A stretch of 64,000 nucleotides of DNA from Pseudooceanicola pacificus (GCF_009789075.1 NZ_WNXQ01000012.1:41104-105103); one strand, 5' to 3'. Shown: positions 17,114 to 26,596, counted from the first letter of the stretch. Numbers and translations are program-made. The notes: generated by a model not told the origin, from the letters alone.

Positions 17114-18343
17114 ATGACCGCCACGACGCCCCTCCCCGACAATGCCAAGGCCCGGCGCAACGTCATCGTTCTGGTGATGGCGCAGGCGATCCTCGGCTCG
17201 CAGATGCCGATGATCTTCACCATTGGCGGGCTGGCCGGGCAGTCGCTGGCCTCCAACCCCTGCCTCGCCACGCTGCCGATCACCATGATCGTGCTCGGCT
17301 CTATGATGACGGCGACGCCGATCTCGTGGCTGATGCAGCGCTTTGGCCGCCGGGCGGGTTTCTTCGCCGGGGCCATCGGCGGCGCGCTTGGCGGGACAAT
17401 CGGGGCCTACGGGCTTTACCTCGCCTCTTTCCCGGTCTTCCTGCTCGGCTCGCTCTGCACCGGCGTCTACATGTCCGCCCAGGGCTTTTACCGCTTCGCC
17501 GCCGCCGATACGGCCAGCGACGCCTACCGGCCCAAGGCGATTTCCTATGTCATGGCGGGGGGGCTCGTCTCGGCCATCATCGGGCCGCAGCTGGTCAAGG
17601 TGACCAGCGATGCGATGGTGGTGCCCTTCCTGGGCACCTACCTGGCGGTGATCGCGCTGAACCTCGGCGGATCGCTGCTCTTCGTGCTGATCGACATCCC
17701 GCGCCCGCCGGTGCCCGCCGCCGATGCGCCCCGGGGCCGGACGCGGCTGGAGCTGCTGACCACCCCGCGCATCGCCGTGGCGATCATCTGCGCGATGGTC
17801 AGCTATGCGCTGATGAACCTGATGATGACCTCGGCCCCGCTGGCCGTGGTCGGCTGCGGCTTCACCAAATCCGCGGCCGCCGATGTGGTGTCGAGCCACG
17901 TGCTGGCGATGTTCGTGCCCTCGTTCTTCACCGGCCACCTGATTGCCCGGTTCGGGGTCGAGAAGGTGATGGCCACCGGCCTGCTGATCCTGGCCGCCGC
18001 CGGGGCGGTGGCGCTGCAGGGGGTCGACCTGATGAACTTCTTCGGCGCGATGGTGCTGCTGGGGCTGGGCTGGAACTTCGGCTTCATCGGGGCGACGACG
18101 ATGCTGGCCTCGGCCCATGCGCCGCATGAACGGGGCCGGATGCAGGGGCTGAACGACCTGATCGTCTTTGGCGGCGTGACCGCGGCCTCGCTGGCCTCGG
18201 GCGGGCTGATGAACTGCTCGGGCGGCAGCCCGGTGCAGGGCTGGGCCGCCGTCAGCATCGCGATGATCCCCTTCCTTGCGCTTGCGGGGGGCGCGCTGAT
18301 CTGGCTGGTCCTGCGCCCGGAACCGGGCCGCGCCACGAGCTGA
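17114..18343 (+). CDS. MFS transporter
   Basis: Membrane protein of 409 residues with about twelve predicted helices in two halves around a central loop (about 195-215, proline-rich). 'RFGRRAGFFAGAIGGALG' corresponds to the MFS motif A loop between helices 2 and 3. The start at 17114 is chosen because the residues before it are a basic, GC-driven extension. It lies 136 bp after cobB on the same strand, so transport linked to cobalamin or its precursors is conceivable, but nothing in the sequence fixes a substrate. Confidence 0.87.
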   Translation: MTATTPLPDNAKARRNVIVLVMAQAILGSQMPMIFTIGGLAGQSLASNPCLATLPITMIVLGSMMTATPISWLMQRFGRRAGFFAGAIGGALGGTIGAYGLYLASFPVFLLGSLCTGVYMSAQGFYRFAAADTASDAYRPKAISYVMAGGLVSAIIGPQLVKVTSDAMVVPFLGTYLAVIALNLGGSLLFVLIDIPRPPVPAADAPRGRTRLELLTTPRIAVAIICAMVSYALMNLMMTSAPLAVVGCGFTKSAAADVVSSHVLAMFVPSFFTGHLIARFGVEKVMATGLLILAAAGAVALQGVDLMNFFGAMVLLGLGWNFGFIGATTMLASAHAPHERGRMQGLNDLIVFGGVTAASLASGGLMNCSGGSPVQGWAAVSIAMIPFLALAGGALIWLVLRPEPGRATS

Positions 18344-18365
18344 GCATCTGCGGGGCCGGCCTGCA

Positions 18366-18386
18366 CGAAATTTCGACGAAATTTCG
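18366..18386. repeat. Tandem pair of CGAAATTTCG palindromes
   Basis: The 10-bp palindrome CGAAATTTCG occurs at 18366-18375 and 18377-18386, one base apart. It lies 23 bp past the MFS stop in the gap between convergent genes, and stands out from the GC-rich surroundings. Function unknown. Confidence 0.5.
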
Positions 18387-18525
18387 GGCGCCTGTCCGGA
18401 CCGCTGCGTGTGGGCAGCGCCCCCGGCACTGCCGAGAGTTGCGCCCCTGCCCCTGCCCCGGGCCGTGCTGCCACGTCCCGATCCGGGAAAACCGCATATG
18501 TCTGCCGGGCGCTCCCCGTCCGCCC

Positions 18526-19491
18526 CTATTTCCACTCCTTCGGGCGGGTGCGCTCCAGCTCGGGCGGGATCGAGATGAACTCGGCATCGTCGCCCGGCGG
18601 CAGGCGGAAGGGTCCGCCCTCCCAGTCGGCGGCGTTCCAGTCCTGCTTGGCCTGTTCGATCCGCTCCTTCGACGAGGACACGAAGTTCCACCAGATGTAG
18701 CGCGGGCCGTTCATCGTCGCCCCGCCCAGCACCATCAGCCGCGCACCCTGCGGCCCGGCCTTGACCGAAATGCCGTCGCCGGGGCGAAAGACCATCATGC
18801 GCCCGGTCTCGAACCTGTCGCCCGCCACGTCGATCGCGCCCTCGCTCACGTAGATGCCGCGATCCTCGTGGTTGTCTGGCAGCGGGAAGGACGCGCCCGG
18901 GGCCAGCACCACGTCGAGGTAGAAGGTCTCGCTCGGCATGCTCACCGGGCTGGTCTCGCCATAGGCCGAACCCAGGATCAGCCGCGCCTCGGCGCCGCCG
19001 TCCGAAATCACCGGCAGCGCCTCCTTGCCGTGATGCTCGAAGCCCGGGTCGGTCTCCTCCAGGTGCTCCGGCAGGGCGATCCAGGTCTGCACGCCGAACA
19101 GGCTGTGCCGCGTGCCCCGCGTCTGTGCGCTGGTGCGCTCGGAATGGGTGACGCCGCGCCCGGCGGTCATCCAGTTCACCTCGCCCGGATAGATCATCTG
19201 GTGGCTGCCGATGCTGTCGCGATGCTCGAACTCGCCCTGGTACAGATAGGTCACGGTGCCCAGGCCGATATGCGGATGCGGGCGCACGTCGATGCCGCCC
19301 TCGGTGATGAATTCCGCCGGGCCCATCTGGTCGAAGAAGATGAACGGCCCGACCATCTGGCGCTGCGGCGAGGGCAGCGCGCGGCGCACGTCAAAGCCGC
19401 CGATGTCGCGGGCCCGCGGGATGATCAGCGTTTCCAGCGCATCGCAGCCGAAGGCGGGGTTTTCGGGATCCTGTGTGGGGTTCCAGCTCAT
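18526..19491 (-). CDS. Pirin family protein
   Basis: Cytoplasmic bicupin protein of 321 residues. The N-terminal cupin carries the pirin metal ligands His72 and His74 ('RPHPHIGLGT'), His116 and Glu118 ('GRGVTHSERT'). A second cupin (Pirin_C, about 185-290) follows. Some bacterial pirins act as quercetinases or bind regulatory partners; which applies here is not clear. The start MSWNPTQDPENPAFG at 19491 begins just before the pirin fold; longer frames upstream are low-complexity and unlikely to be coding. Confidence 0.9.
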   Translation of the reverse strand: MSWNPTQDPENPAFGCDALETLIIPRARDIGGFDVRRALPSPQRQMVGPFIFFDQMGPAEFITEGGIDVRPHPHIGLGTVTYLYQGEFEHRDSIGSHQMIYPGEVNWMTAGRGVTHSERTSAQTRGTRHSLFGVQTWIALPEHLEETDPGFEHHGKEALPVISDGGAEARLILGSAYGETSPVSMPSETFYLDVVLAPGASFPLPDNHEDRGIYVSEGAIDVAGDRFETGRMMVFRPGDGISVKAGPQGARLMVLGGATMNGPRYIWWNFVSSSKERIEQAKQDWNAADWEGGPFRLPPGDDAEFISIPPELERTRPKEWK

Positions 19492-19649
19492 GTCAGGTGT
19501 CCTTGCAGGGGGCCTGTGGGGCCGTTGCGCGGGGGGGCCAGGCCCGCAGGAATGCGTTTGGCGCGGTGGCGCAAAAAAGCGGCGGCGCCGGGGGCGAGGC
19601 GCCTGTGGGGCGGCGGCGCAGAGGGGCCGCGCCCCGCGCCCAGCCCGTC

Positions 19650-19949
19650 TTACCACTGGATGACATCGGCGGTCTCGTCCCGGTGCCGTTCGGCATAGGC
19701 GCGCACGAAGGGGCAGAGCGGGACGATCCGCTGCCCGCGCTGCCGCGCGTCGGCGATCAGCCGCCGGACCAGCGCCTGCGCCACGCCCATGCCGCGCATG
19801 CTGTCGGGGACGCCGGTGTGATCGGCGATGATCAGGGTTTGAGAGACCTTGGACAGGGTCAGCTCGCCCTCGCCTTCCACGCCTTCGACAGTGGCGGCGT
19901 ATCGGGCCTTGGTCTCGGTCTCGCTATAGGTGATGACGGGGTCGGACAT
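19650..19949 (-). CDS. Small GNAT-like N-acetyltransferase
   Basis: Protein of 99 residues of the compact COG2388-type GNAT family (YjdJ/Gtn-like). It has the acetyl-CoA loop in 'GVPDSMRGMGVAQALVRRL' (R/Q-x-x-G-x-G/A pattern) and the terminal 'IVPLCPFVRAYAERH' common to these proteins. A start at 19967 is possible, but an AGGAG site lies between the two ATGs and favours 19949. The acceptor substrate is unknown. Confidence 0.82.
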   Translation of the reverse strand: MSDPVITYSETETKARYAATVEGVEGEGELTLSKVSQTLIIADHTGVPDSMRGMGVAQALVRRLIADARQRGQRIVPLCPFVRAYAERHRDETADVIQW

Positions 19950-20045
19950 GAGCGGTGCTCCTTGCAATCGCTGTGTTGGTCTGCTCCGGGCGGGGCGCGG
20001 ATCGCGCCCCCTGCCCCTGTCGTGCCGCCCCCGGGCGAAGGGCGG

Positions 20046-20651
20046 TCAGCCGGTCAGCAACCCGGCCAGGGCCGCGATCTCGCCCTGCCGCATTTCGTGC
20101 CCGCCGTCATGGACCGAGGTTTCGACCCCGGCGCCCTGCGCGGCGAACCAGGCCACCAGCCGTTCGGTCCGTGGCCAGGGGCAGATCGGGTCGCGCCGCC
20201 CGGCAGAGATCAGAACCCGCCGCCCGGACAGCGCCACCGGCACCGGATCCCAGGGGATCAGCGGATGCAGCAGCCCGACCCGGTCGAACAGGTCCGGGCG
20301 CGCCATCACCACCGAGGCCAGGATATTCGCCCCGTTGGAATAGCCGAACCCGTAAAGCGACACGCCCGGGTGCGCGGCCCGGACATCCGCGACATATTCC
20401 GCCATCCGCCCGGTCCGCAGCGCGAGGTCGTCCATGTCATAGACCCCCTCGCTCGTGCGGCGAAAGAAGCGCGCGGCGCCCTGTTCGCTGACATCGCCCC
20501 GGGGCGAAACGATGCCCGCCCCCGGGTTGATCTGGCGCACCAGGTCGAAGAACTGGTGCTCGTCCCCGCCGGTGCCATGCAGGGCAAGGATGATCGGCGC
20601 CCCCGGATCGGGCGCCCGGGTGCGCGCGGTGTAGCCGGGCGTATCGGTCAT
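20046..20651 (-). CDS. Carboxylesterase/phospholipase family hydrolase, MhqD-like
   Basis: Alpha/beta hydrolase of 201 residues. The nucleophile elbow is 'GYSNGAN' (GxSxG), the acid is in 'GRRDPICP' and the catalytic His in 'GGHEMRQGE'. The length and 'LHGTGGDEHQFFDLVRQI' start fit the YpfH/MhqD-like esterase group. It begins 5 bp after the dioxygenase stop, so the two are cotranscribed. In Firmicutes the equivalent pair mhqO-mhqD removes hydroquinone-type compounds; the same role here is an inference from gene pairing. Confidence 0.85.
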   Translation of the reverse strand: MTDTPGYTARTRAPDPGAPIILALHGTGGDEHQFFDLVRQINPGAGIVSPRGDVSEQGAARFFRRTSEGVYDMDDLALRTGRMAEYVADVRAAHPGVSLYGFGYSNGANILASVVMARPDLFDRVGLLHPLIPWDPVPVALSGRRVLISAGRRDPICPWPRTERLVAWFAAQGAGVETSVHDGGHEMRQGEIAALAGLLTG

Positions 20652-20656
20652 GGCCG

Positions 20657-21589
20657 TCACGCCCCGATCCCGGGCAGCTGCGCCTCGATCCGGCTGCGGT
20701 AGGGCTCGTAGCGCTCGGGCAGTTTCAGCGCCTCGCCCAGATGGGCGGTGTCCTCGTCCCGGTCGAAACCGGGTTCGTTGGTGGCGATCTCGAACAGGAC
20801 GCCGCCGGGCGTGCGGAAGTAGATCGCCCAGAAATAATCGCGGTCGATCACCGGGGTCACCTGATAGCCGGTGGCCAGCAGTGCCTCGCGCACCCGGGCC
20901 TGTGCCGCGCGGTCCTCGACCGCAAAGGCGATGTGGTGCACCGAACCGGCGCCCTGCGCGGCGGGCTTGCCACCGGGCATCGCCTCAAGGTCGATGGTGT
21001 CGGCGGCATTGCCGCCCTCGATCCGGTAGCGGGTCACCGCGCCGTCGCTCTCGTCCTTCTGATAGCCCATGAAGCGCAGCAGCTCGTCGGTGCCCGCGGC
21101 ATCGCGCAGCCGCAGCCGGGCGCCGTTGAAGCCCAGGATGCCCGCATCGCCCGATACGCCGTTGCCGGTCCAGGCGGTGCGCCCGCGATCGGCGCTTTCC
21201 ACCAGGGCAAAGCTGTCGCCATCCGGCCCGTCGAATTCCAGGCGTGCCTCACCCAGGAAGCTGCCTTCGCGCAGCCCGGTCGCGCCCTGCGCGCCCAGCC
21301 TGTCGCGCCAGTAGGGCAGCGCGCCCTCGGGCACGGCGAATTCGGTCACGCCGACCTCTCCGGTGCCGCGGCGGCCCTTGGGCATCCGGCCAAAGGGGAA
21401 ATAGGTCATCACCGAACCGGGGGTGCCGATCTCGTCGCCGTAATACAGGTGATAGACCTCGGGCGCGTCGAAATTCACGGTCTTCTTCACCCGGCGCAGG
21501 CCCAGGGTGTCGGTAAAGAAGCGGTTGTTCTCGGCCGCGTCCGCCGCCATCGAGGTGACGTGGTGCAGGCCCTTGATGTCCTTGATCAT
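20657..21589 (-). CDS. Ring-cleaving dioxygenase, MhqO-like (VOC family)
   Basis: Protein of 310 residues built from two VOC modules (about 5-140 and 150-285). Metal ligands expected for extradiol dioxygenases are visible: His9/His10 in 'GLHHVTSMA', a second His in 'GSVHHIAFAVED', and Glu in 'GVLFEIATNEPGF'. It probably opens hydroquinone or catechol rings, protecting against quinones. It starts at 21589 and is divergent from a LysR regulator; the esterase gene follows directly. The C-terminal 'LGEALKLPERYEPYR' is typical of this family. Confidence 0.9.
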   Translation of the reverse strand: MIKDIKGLHHVTSMAADAAENNRFFTDTLGLRRVKKTVNFDAPEVYHLYYGDEIGTPGSVMTYFPFGRMPKGRRGTGEVGVTEFAVPEGALPYWRDRLGAQGATGLREGSFLGEARLEFDGPDGDSFALVESADRGRTAWTGNGVSGDAGILGFNGARLRLRDAAGTDELLRFMGYQKDESDGAVTRYRIEGGNAADTIDLEAMPGGKPAAQGAGSVHHIAFAVEDRAAQARVREALLATGYQVTPVIDRDYFWAIYFRTPGGVLFEIATNEPGFDRDEDTAHLGEALKLPERYEPYRSRIEAQLPGIGA

Positions 21590-21675
21590 GGCGTTCTCCG
21601 TCGCGTGTTGCATTCGGTTGCGACCAAGATAGGTGCCAGGGCCATTGCCAGGAATAGAAAGTATACGGCATTTAC

Positions 21676-21695
21676 TGTTATCACCGATGATAACA
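21676..21695. promoter_or_regulatory. LysR-type operator between dioxygenase and LysR genes
   Basis: TGTTATC (21676-21682) and GATAACA (21689-21695) form a perfect 7-bp inverted repeat with a 6-base centre, fitting the T-N11-A LysR box. It lies 12 bp before the lysR ATG and 87 bp before the dioxygenase ATG in an AT-rich patch. Confidence 0.75.
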
Positions 21696-21706
21696 ATGAG
21701 GCGCCG

Positions 21707-22627
21707 ATGCAGACCCTGAAACCGATCCGTGTCTTCCTCGCCGTGGTGGCCGAGGGCAGCTTTGCCGGGGCCGCGCGGGCATTGCGGATGACGCCGGCCT
21801 CGGTCACCCGGATCATCGCGCAGCTGGAGGGCGATCTGGGCCAGCAGTTGCTGCTGCGCACCACGCGGCAGGTCTCGCTCACCGGGGCCGGGGCGATGGT
21901 GGCCGCCCGCTACCGCCCGGTGATCGAGGAATTCGACCGGGTGAGCGACGAGATCGCCCGCACCACCCGCCCCGACCGGGGGCGGCTGGCGATCAACGCG
22001 CCGATGTCCTTTGGCATGCGGCTGATGCCGGGATTGCTGGGCAGTTTCCGGCTGGCCTATCCCAATATCGACGTCGATTTGCAGCTGACCGATGTGCTGG
22101 TCGATATCCTCGACACCCATTGCGACCTGGCGATCCGCATTTCGGACCCGCCGGGCGACAAGTCCACCATCTGGCGCCGCATCTGCCAGGTGCCCCGCCA
22201 GATCGTGGCCGCGCCGTCCCTGTTCGACCGCGTCGCCCGGCCAGAGGGCCCGGATGACCTGCCGGGCGAGCTGTGCCTGTCCTACGGCCACCGGGGCGGG
22301 GCCGAGACCTGGACGCTGGCCCGCGCCGGGGTGCGGCGCAGCCTCCGCGCGGGCACCGGGATCGTGTCGAACAACGGCGAATTCCTGTACGAGATGGCGG
22401 TTGCGGGCAATGGCGTGGTGAACCTGCCGGAGTTCCTGGTGCGCGACGGGCTGGCCAGCGGCGCGGTCGAGGTGGTGCTGCCCGACTGGCAGGTCCCGGC
22501 CCTGAACCTGATGCTCTATTACCCGCCTTACGACAGGCTGCCGCCGCTCGTCGCCACCTTCACCGAGTTCTTCGAGGCCTATATCCGCGAGGTCGACAGT
22601 TTCGATTTCGGCGCCGCGCCGGGCTGA
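21707..22627 (+). CDS. LysR family transcriptional regulator
   Basis: DNA-binding regulator of 306 residues. The N-terminal winged helix-turn-helix (about 1-60, 'FLAVVAEGSFAGAARALRM' with 'LLLRTTRQVSLTGAG') is followed by a substrate-binding effector domain (about 90-295). The effector domain resembles the AaeR/DhcR-like clade, with 'ISDPPGDKSTIWRRI'. Divergent to the dioxygenase-esterase pair and next to a perfect LysR box, it likely controls both that operon and itself. The inducer may be a quinone or phenolic compound. Confidence 0.92.
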   Translation: MQTLKPIRVFLAVVAEGSFAGAARALRMTPASVTRIIAQLEGDLGQQLLLRTTRQVSLTGAGAMVAARYRPVIEEFDRVSDEIARTTRPDRGRLAINAPMSFGMRLMPGLLGSFRLAYPNIDVDLQLTDVLVDILDTHCDLAIRISDPPGDKSTIWRRICQVPRQIVAAPSLFDRVARPEGPDDLPGELCLSYGHRGGAETWTLARAGVRRSLRAGTGIVSNNGEFLYEMAVAGNGVVNLPEFLVRDGLASGAVEVVLPDWQVPALNLMLYYPPYDRLPPLVATFTEFFEAYIREVDSFDFGAAPG

Positions 22628-22654
22628 CCCCGCGCCCCCGCCCCGCCCCCGCGC

Positions 22655-25600
22655 CTATTGCGACAGCTTGGGCGGCGGGCGGCGGAACAGTTCGCGGAAC
22701 ATGCCGGGGGTAAAGATCGACAGCGGGTTGACCGAGACCTGCGGCGCCGAGGACGGCCCGGTGAGGTTGAAGTTGAACCCGATCAGCCCCTCGCCCTTGC
22801 GCGTCAGGACCGAGCCGATGCCGTTCAGCAGGTAGATCGGCGAGATCACCCCCTGCATGTCCAGCCTGCTGGCGCCCAGATCATAGGTCCCGTCCATCGA
22901 GATCCCGATGGAGACGCCGACCGCGCTGCTTTCGGCCAGCACCACCTGTGTCGGGGTCAGCCGGAACCGGGCGTCGACCTCGCTGAACTGGATACCGTTG
23001 CCCGACATCTGCTCCAGCAGGCCGACCACCGAAATCGCGCTCAGCAGGTCGGCCATCGCCGGGGCGTCGGTGATCCAGAGCCCCCGCACCGCCAGGGTGC
23101 CGTCATAGGTGCCCGCGGCCCCGGTGGGCACCAGCACCAGGTCCAGCTTGCCCCCGCGCCCCTGTTTCAGCAGCCCGCCCGCCGCGATCACCGCCCCCGC
23201 ATTGTCCGACGACAGCCGGATCGTGCTGGCCCGCCCGCCGCCGATCATCTGACCCCGGACCGGCGCGGCGCCGTTCAGCATGCCGGTAAAATTGCCGCTC
23301 ATCCCGCCGCTGGTGGTGAAATCGCCGCGAAAGGCGGTCAGCGCCAGCGAATCCGATATCTGCAGCCGGTCGAGCGCCAGCCGGATCGGCCCGCCGCCGG
23401 ACCCGCTGCCGCCGCCGTCGATCTTGGCGCGGCGCAGGTCCACCGTGCCCCCGGTCACCGCCACCGCCGGTGCGGCGCCTGCCCCGCGCCCCGTCAGCTC
23501 CACCGGCGCGTCCAGCCACTGGCCGACCTGCACCCGGCTGAAGAGCGCGCGCTGCAACTGCCCGGCCGCCGTCAGCTCGACCGCGCCGCTGGCCTTGAGG
23601 CCCGGGGCGTCGACCTCGATCCGGTCGATCCGGGGCGGGCTTGCCATCGCGCCGCTGACCGAGATGCGGCCCCGCGCGGCGCGGGGCAGCGACCAGTCGA
23701 GCGCGGTCAGCCGCAGGCCCACGCCGCTGAGATCCGAGGTCATGGAAAACGCGGGCGCCTTGCCCTTGGCCAGCACGATCTCGACCTCCGCCTGCCCCTT
23801 GCCCGAAACGCTGCCCGCGGGCAGGCCGATGCGGAATTCATCCATGAACCGCTCGGACAGCTCGACCCAGCCGGTGACGCGGCTTTCGCCGGTGGCGGCC
23901 TTGCCCAGCCCGGTCTCGAACCTGCCGTCGAAGGGCACGGCGCCGATCCGGCCCGGCCCCTCGATAAGCAGATGTTCGTTGCTGGCGGTCACCGTCATTT
24001 CCGACGCGGCCAGGGTCCGCCCCGGCACCAGCACGGTGCTGCGCAGGTCGCGCAGCGTCGCGCGCGCCGCCACCTGGATCGTCTCGGGCGGCGGGTCCTT
24101 CATCAGCTTCAGGTCGATGGTCCCGGTGACCGAAGCGCGCCCGTCCGCCATGTCGACCCGCTGCCCGGCCTTTTCCATGAACCGGAACGGCGGGGTGTTC
24201 AGCAGGGCCAGCGCGGCGGTGATCGTGCTGTCGGTCTGCAGGCTGACCCGGGCGGGGGCCGGTTTCTCGTTCGTGGCCAGCACCACGAAACTGGTGCCCG
24301 CGACAGAAACCCGCCCGCCCTGCGGCGCGTCGACATGCCCGGCGTTGGCAAGCACCGCGAACCGGTTCTGGTAGAGCGTCGCATGCCCCGCCAGGTCCTT
24401 GAGCGGCGGCACATCCTTGATAAAGGTCACCTCGGCCTCGCGGAATTCGAAGCCCAGATAGACATCCGGCTTGTGCCCCGGCAGCGAACGGACCCCCAGC
24501 TGCAGGTTGCTCAGCTCGCCCCGGTGGACATTCTCGGACACCCAGGTCCGGGTCTTCTGCCCCAGATCCTCGGGCCAGAGCGCCAGCAGCGCCTCCGAGG
24601 GCATCGCCTCGGCCGCGCCGTCCAGCGTCAGATCCCATCCCTCGGGGCGGGCGTTCACCTCGCCCGACAGCAGCAGCGCGCCGCCGGCCTCGGCCAGGCG
24701 CAGTTGGCCAAGGCTCAGCCGGAACGGGGCAAGCTGCAGGCGCAGGTCGGCGCGCACATCCTCGAATTCCAGCGGCTTGGGGTAGATGCGGCCCGGGTTG
24801 GCCACCATATGCGTCATCCGCATCTGGCCGACCATTTCCTGCGGCAGGCCGTCGCGCGTGCCGGTCAGGCGCACCTCGCCCTCGGCCCGCGCGGTGACAA
24901 AGGCACTGTCCACCGACAGCTCGTCGAACCGCAGGGCCATGGTGTTCGGATCGTAGGTGAAATAGCTGCGGGCCGAGCGGAAGCGGATCGGGCGGATATC
25001 GTCGGTCGGCCGCAGCGCCCCCGCGCCGATCTGCAGCGTCGCGTTGAGCGGGCCAAGCTGGCCCTCGCTGTCCACCGACACCCGCAGCGCCCCGGAAATC
25101 GGCGCGTCGAGCACGCCCAGCCAGGCCAGCGCCGCGCCCTGGGTGGCGATGTCCGCCGCCGGCATATCCGCGAAGTTCAGCCCCAGGTTTGCCGCCCGGT
25201 TGCCGATCCGGCTATCGTAATTCACCGCCAGGGTGGCCACGGAATCGCCGCCCCCCAGCAGGGCGAAATCGCCCCGCAGGCGCAGCTCTTCGCCCTGACG
25301 TTCCAGCGCGACGCGGCCACCGTCGATGGTCCAGGCCCGGCCCGAGCGGGCGTCTTCGTAAAACAGTGTGAGCGCGTTGGCCTCGATCCGGTCCAGCGCG
25401 GCAAGGTCGGGCAGGTCCAGCAGCTGCTCCACCGCATCCGCCAGCGCGGCGATGTCGGCACCCGAGGTGGTCTGGCGTACCGCCCCCTCGCTCCGCGCGG
25501 CGCCGTTGTCGCCCAGGGCCAGGTCGAATCCCCCCTCGGCATTGCGTCTGAGGCGCAGCTGCGCGCCGGTCAGGTAGATCGAATGCGGCTGCACCTTGCC

Positions 25601-26002
25601 CTGCAGCAGGGGCTCCAGCGCGATGGTGCCCTCGATATCGGACAGCGAGACGCGGGCCGGGCTGCCGACGCGCTGCACCTGAAGATCGCGCAGGCGCAGG
25701 CGCGGTTTCCAGCTGTCGCCCAGGATCACCGAGACCTCGCCGAACTGCACCGACAGGCCGGGCATCGAACTGTCCAGCCGCGCCTCCAGCCGGTCGTGCA
25801 GCCAGCGTGGCGCCACCAGCGGCTGATCCCGCAGGGCCAGCACCACCACGGCCAGCGCCACGGTGATCAGCGTCAGGCCCGACAGGGCCCAGGCACAGCC
25901 GTGCCAGACACGATGCGGCCACCGCCGCCGCGCCTTGCGCTGCGTCACGTCGGGCCGGGGCGCTTTGTCCCCCGCCGCAATGTCCTTGTCCTTGTCTGTC
26001 AT
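22655..26002 (-). CDS. AsmA/DUF3971-type large envelope protein
   Basis: Protein of 1115 residues with a cytoplasmic N-terminus, one membrane helix (about 37-57, 'GCAWALSGLTLITVALAVVV'), and a very long periplasmic beta-rich body. It matches the DUF3971/AsmA-like (YhdP/TamB-type) architecture, including the C-terminal AsmA_2-like region and 'GEGLIGFNFNLTGPSSAPQV' near the end. Such proteins bridge the inner and outer membranes and are implicated in phospholipid transport. The ATG at 26002 (MTDKDKDIAAG) is preferred over 26059, which adds a GC-driven extension. It is divergent from bcp with a 132-bp gap. Confidence 0.86.
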   Translation of the reverse strand: MTDKDKDIAAGDKAPRPDVTQRKARRRWPHRVWHGCAWALSGLTLITVALAVVVLALRDQPLVAPRWLHDRLEARLDSSMPGLSVQFGEVSVILGDSWKPRLRLRDLQVQRVGSPARVSLSDIEGTIALEPLLQGKVQPHSIYLTGAQLRLRRNAEGGFDLALGDNGAARSEGAVRQTTSGADIAALADAVEQLLDLPDLAALDRIEANALTLFYEDARSGRAWTIDGGRVALERQGEELRLRGDFALLGGGDSVATLAVNYDSRIGNRAANLGLNFADMPAADIATQGAALAWLGVLDAPISGALRVSVDSEGQLGPLNATLQIGAGALRPTDDIRPIRFRSARSYFTYDPNTMALRFDELSVDSAFVTARAEGEVRLTGTRDGLPQEMVGQMRMTHMVANPGRIYPKPLEFEDVRADLRLQLAPFRLSLGQLRLAEAGGALLLSGEVNARPEGWDLTLDGAAEAMPSEALLALWPEDLGQKTRTWVSENVHRGELSNLQLGVRSLPGHKPDVYLGFEFREAEVTFIKDVPPLKDLAGHATLYQNRFAVLANAGHVDAPQGGRVSVAGTSFVVLATNEKPAPARVSLQTDSTITAALALLNTPPFRFMEKAGQRVDMADGRASVTGTIDLKLMKDPPPETIQVAARATLRDLRSTVLVPGRTLAASEMTVTASNEHLLIEGPGRIGAVPFDGRFETGLGKAATGESRVTGWVELSERFMDEFRIGLPAGSVSGKGQAEVEIVLAKGKAPAFSMTSDLSGVGLRLTALDWSLPRAARGRISVSGAMASPPRIDRIEVDAPGLKASGAVELTAAGQLQRALFSRVQVGQWLDAPVELTGRGAGAAPAVAVTGGTVDLRRAKIDGGGSGSGGGPIRLALDRLQISDSLALTAFRGDFTTSGGMSGNFTGMLNGAAPVRGQMIGGGRASTIRLSSDNAGAVIAAGGLLKQGRGGKLDLVLVPTGAAGTYDGTLAVRGLWITDAPAMADLLSAISVVGLLEQMSGNGIQFSEVDARFRLTPTQVVLAESSAVGVSIGISMDGTYDLGASRLDMQGVISPIYLLNGIGSVLTRKGEGLIGFNFNLTGPSSAPQVSVNPLSIFTPGMFRELFRRPPPKLSQ

Positions 26003-26134
26003 TCCCGGCCCTGCGGCCCTGCTCTCTTTGCGGTGCGGGCCATCCCCTGCCCCAGGCACCTGCCATTGCCTTTATTCTCGCCGGAACCGCATTAAGATGA
26101 AACTCACATTTTGCGGCACAGGAAAGGCGCACCG

Positions 26135-26596
26135 ATGACAGATACCGGAGACATGGCCCCCGATTTCACCCTGCCCAGCGATGGCGGCGGCACCGTCGCC
26201 CTGTCAGAGCTGCGCGGAAAGCCGGTTGTGCTCTACTTCTACCCGCGCGACGACACGCCGGGCTGCACGACCGAGGGCAAGGATTTCACCGGCGCCGCCG
26301 ATGACTTTGCCGCCGCCGGGGCCAGGGTGCTGGGGGTCAGCAAGGACAGCGTCGCCAGCCACGACAAGTTCCGCGACAAGCACGGGCTGTCGGTGACGCT
26401 GCTGTCGGACGAGGACAGCGACGTCTGCGAACGCTACGGCGTCTGGGGCGAGAAGAAGATGTACGGCAAGACCTTCATGGGGATCGAGCGGGCGACCTTC
26501 CTCATCGCGCCGGACGGGACCATCGCCCGGACCTGGCGCAAGGTGAAGGTGCCCGGCCATGTCGACGAGGTGCTGGAGGCCGTCAAGGCGCTCTGA
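26135..26596 (+). CDS. bcp: Thioredoxin-dependent peroxiredoxin (Bcp/PrxQ)
   Basis: Peroxiredoxin of 153 residues that reduces peroxides with thioredoxin. The peroxidatic Cys44 sits in 'PRDDTPGCTTEGKDF'. The resolving Cys expected five residues later in many PrxQ proteins is absent (Lys49), so it would use an alternative Cys ('SDVCERYGVW') or act as a 1-Cys enzyme. 'KMYGKTFMGIERATFLI' and the C-terminal 'KVKVPGHVDEVL' fit the family. It is followed by the DUF455 gene 73 bp downstream. Confidence 0.95.
   Translation: MTDTGDMAPDFTLPSDGGGTVALSELRGKPVVLYFYPRDDTPGCTTEGKDFTGAADDFAAAGARVLGVSKDSVASHDKFRDKHGLSVTLLSDEDSDVCERYGVWGEKKMYGKTFMGIERATFLIAPDGTIARTWRKVKVPGHVDEVLEAVKAL

Noticed and set aside
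22658..26095. Plus-strand open frame of 1145 codons opposite the AsmA-like gene
   Set aside because: Complement of a well-supported protein; lacks a signal for translation and any family likeness.
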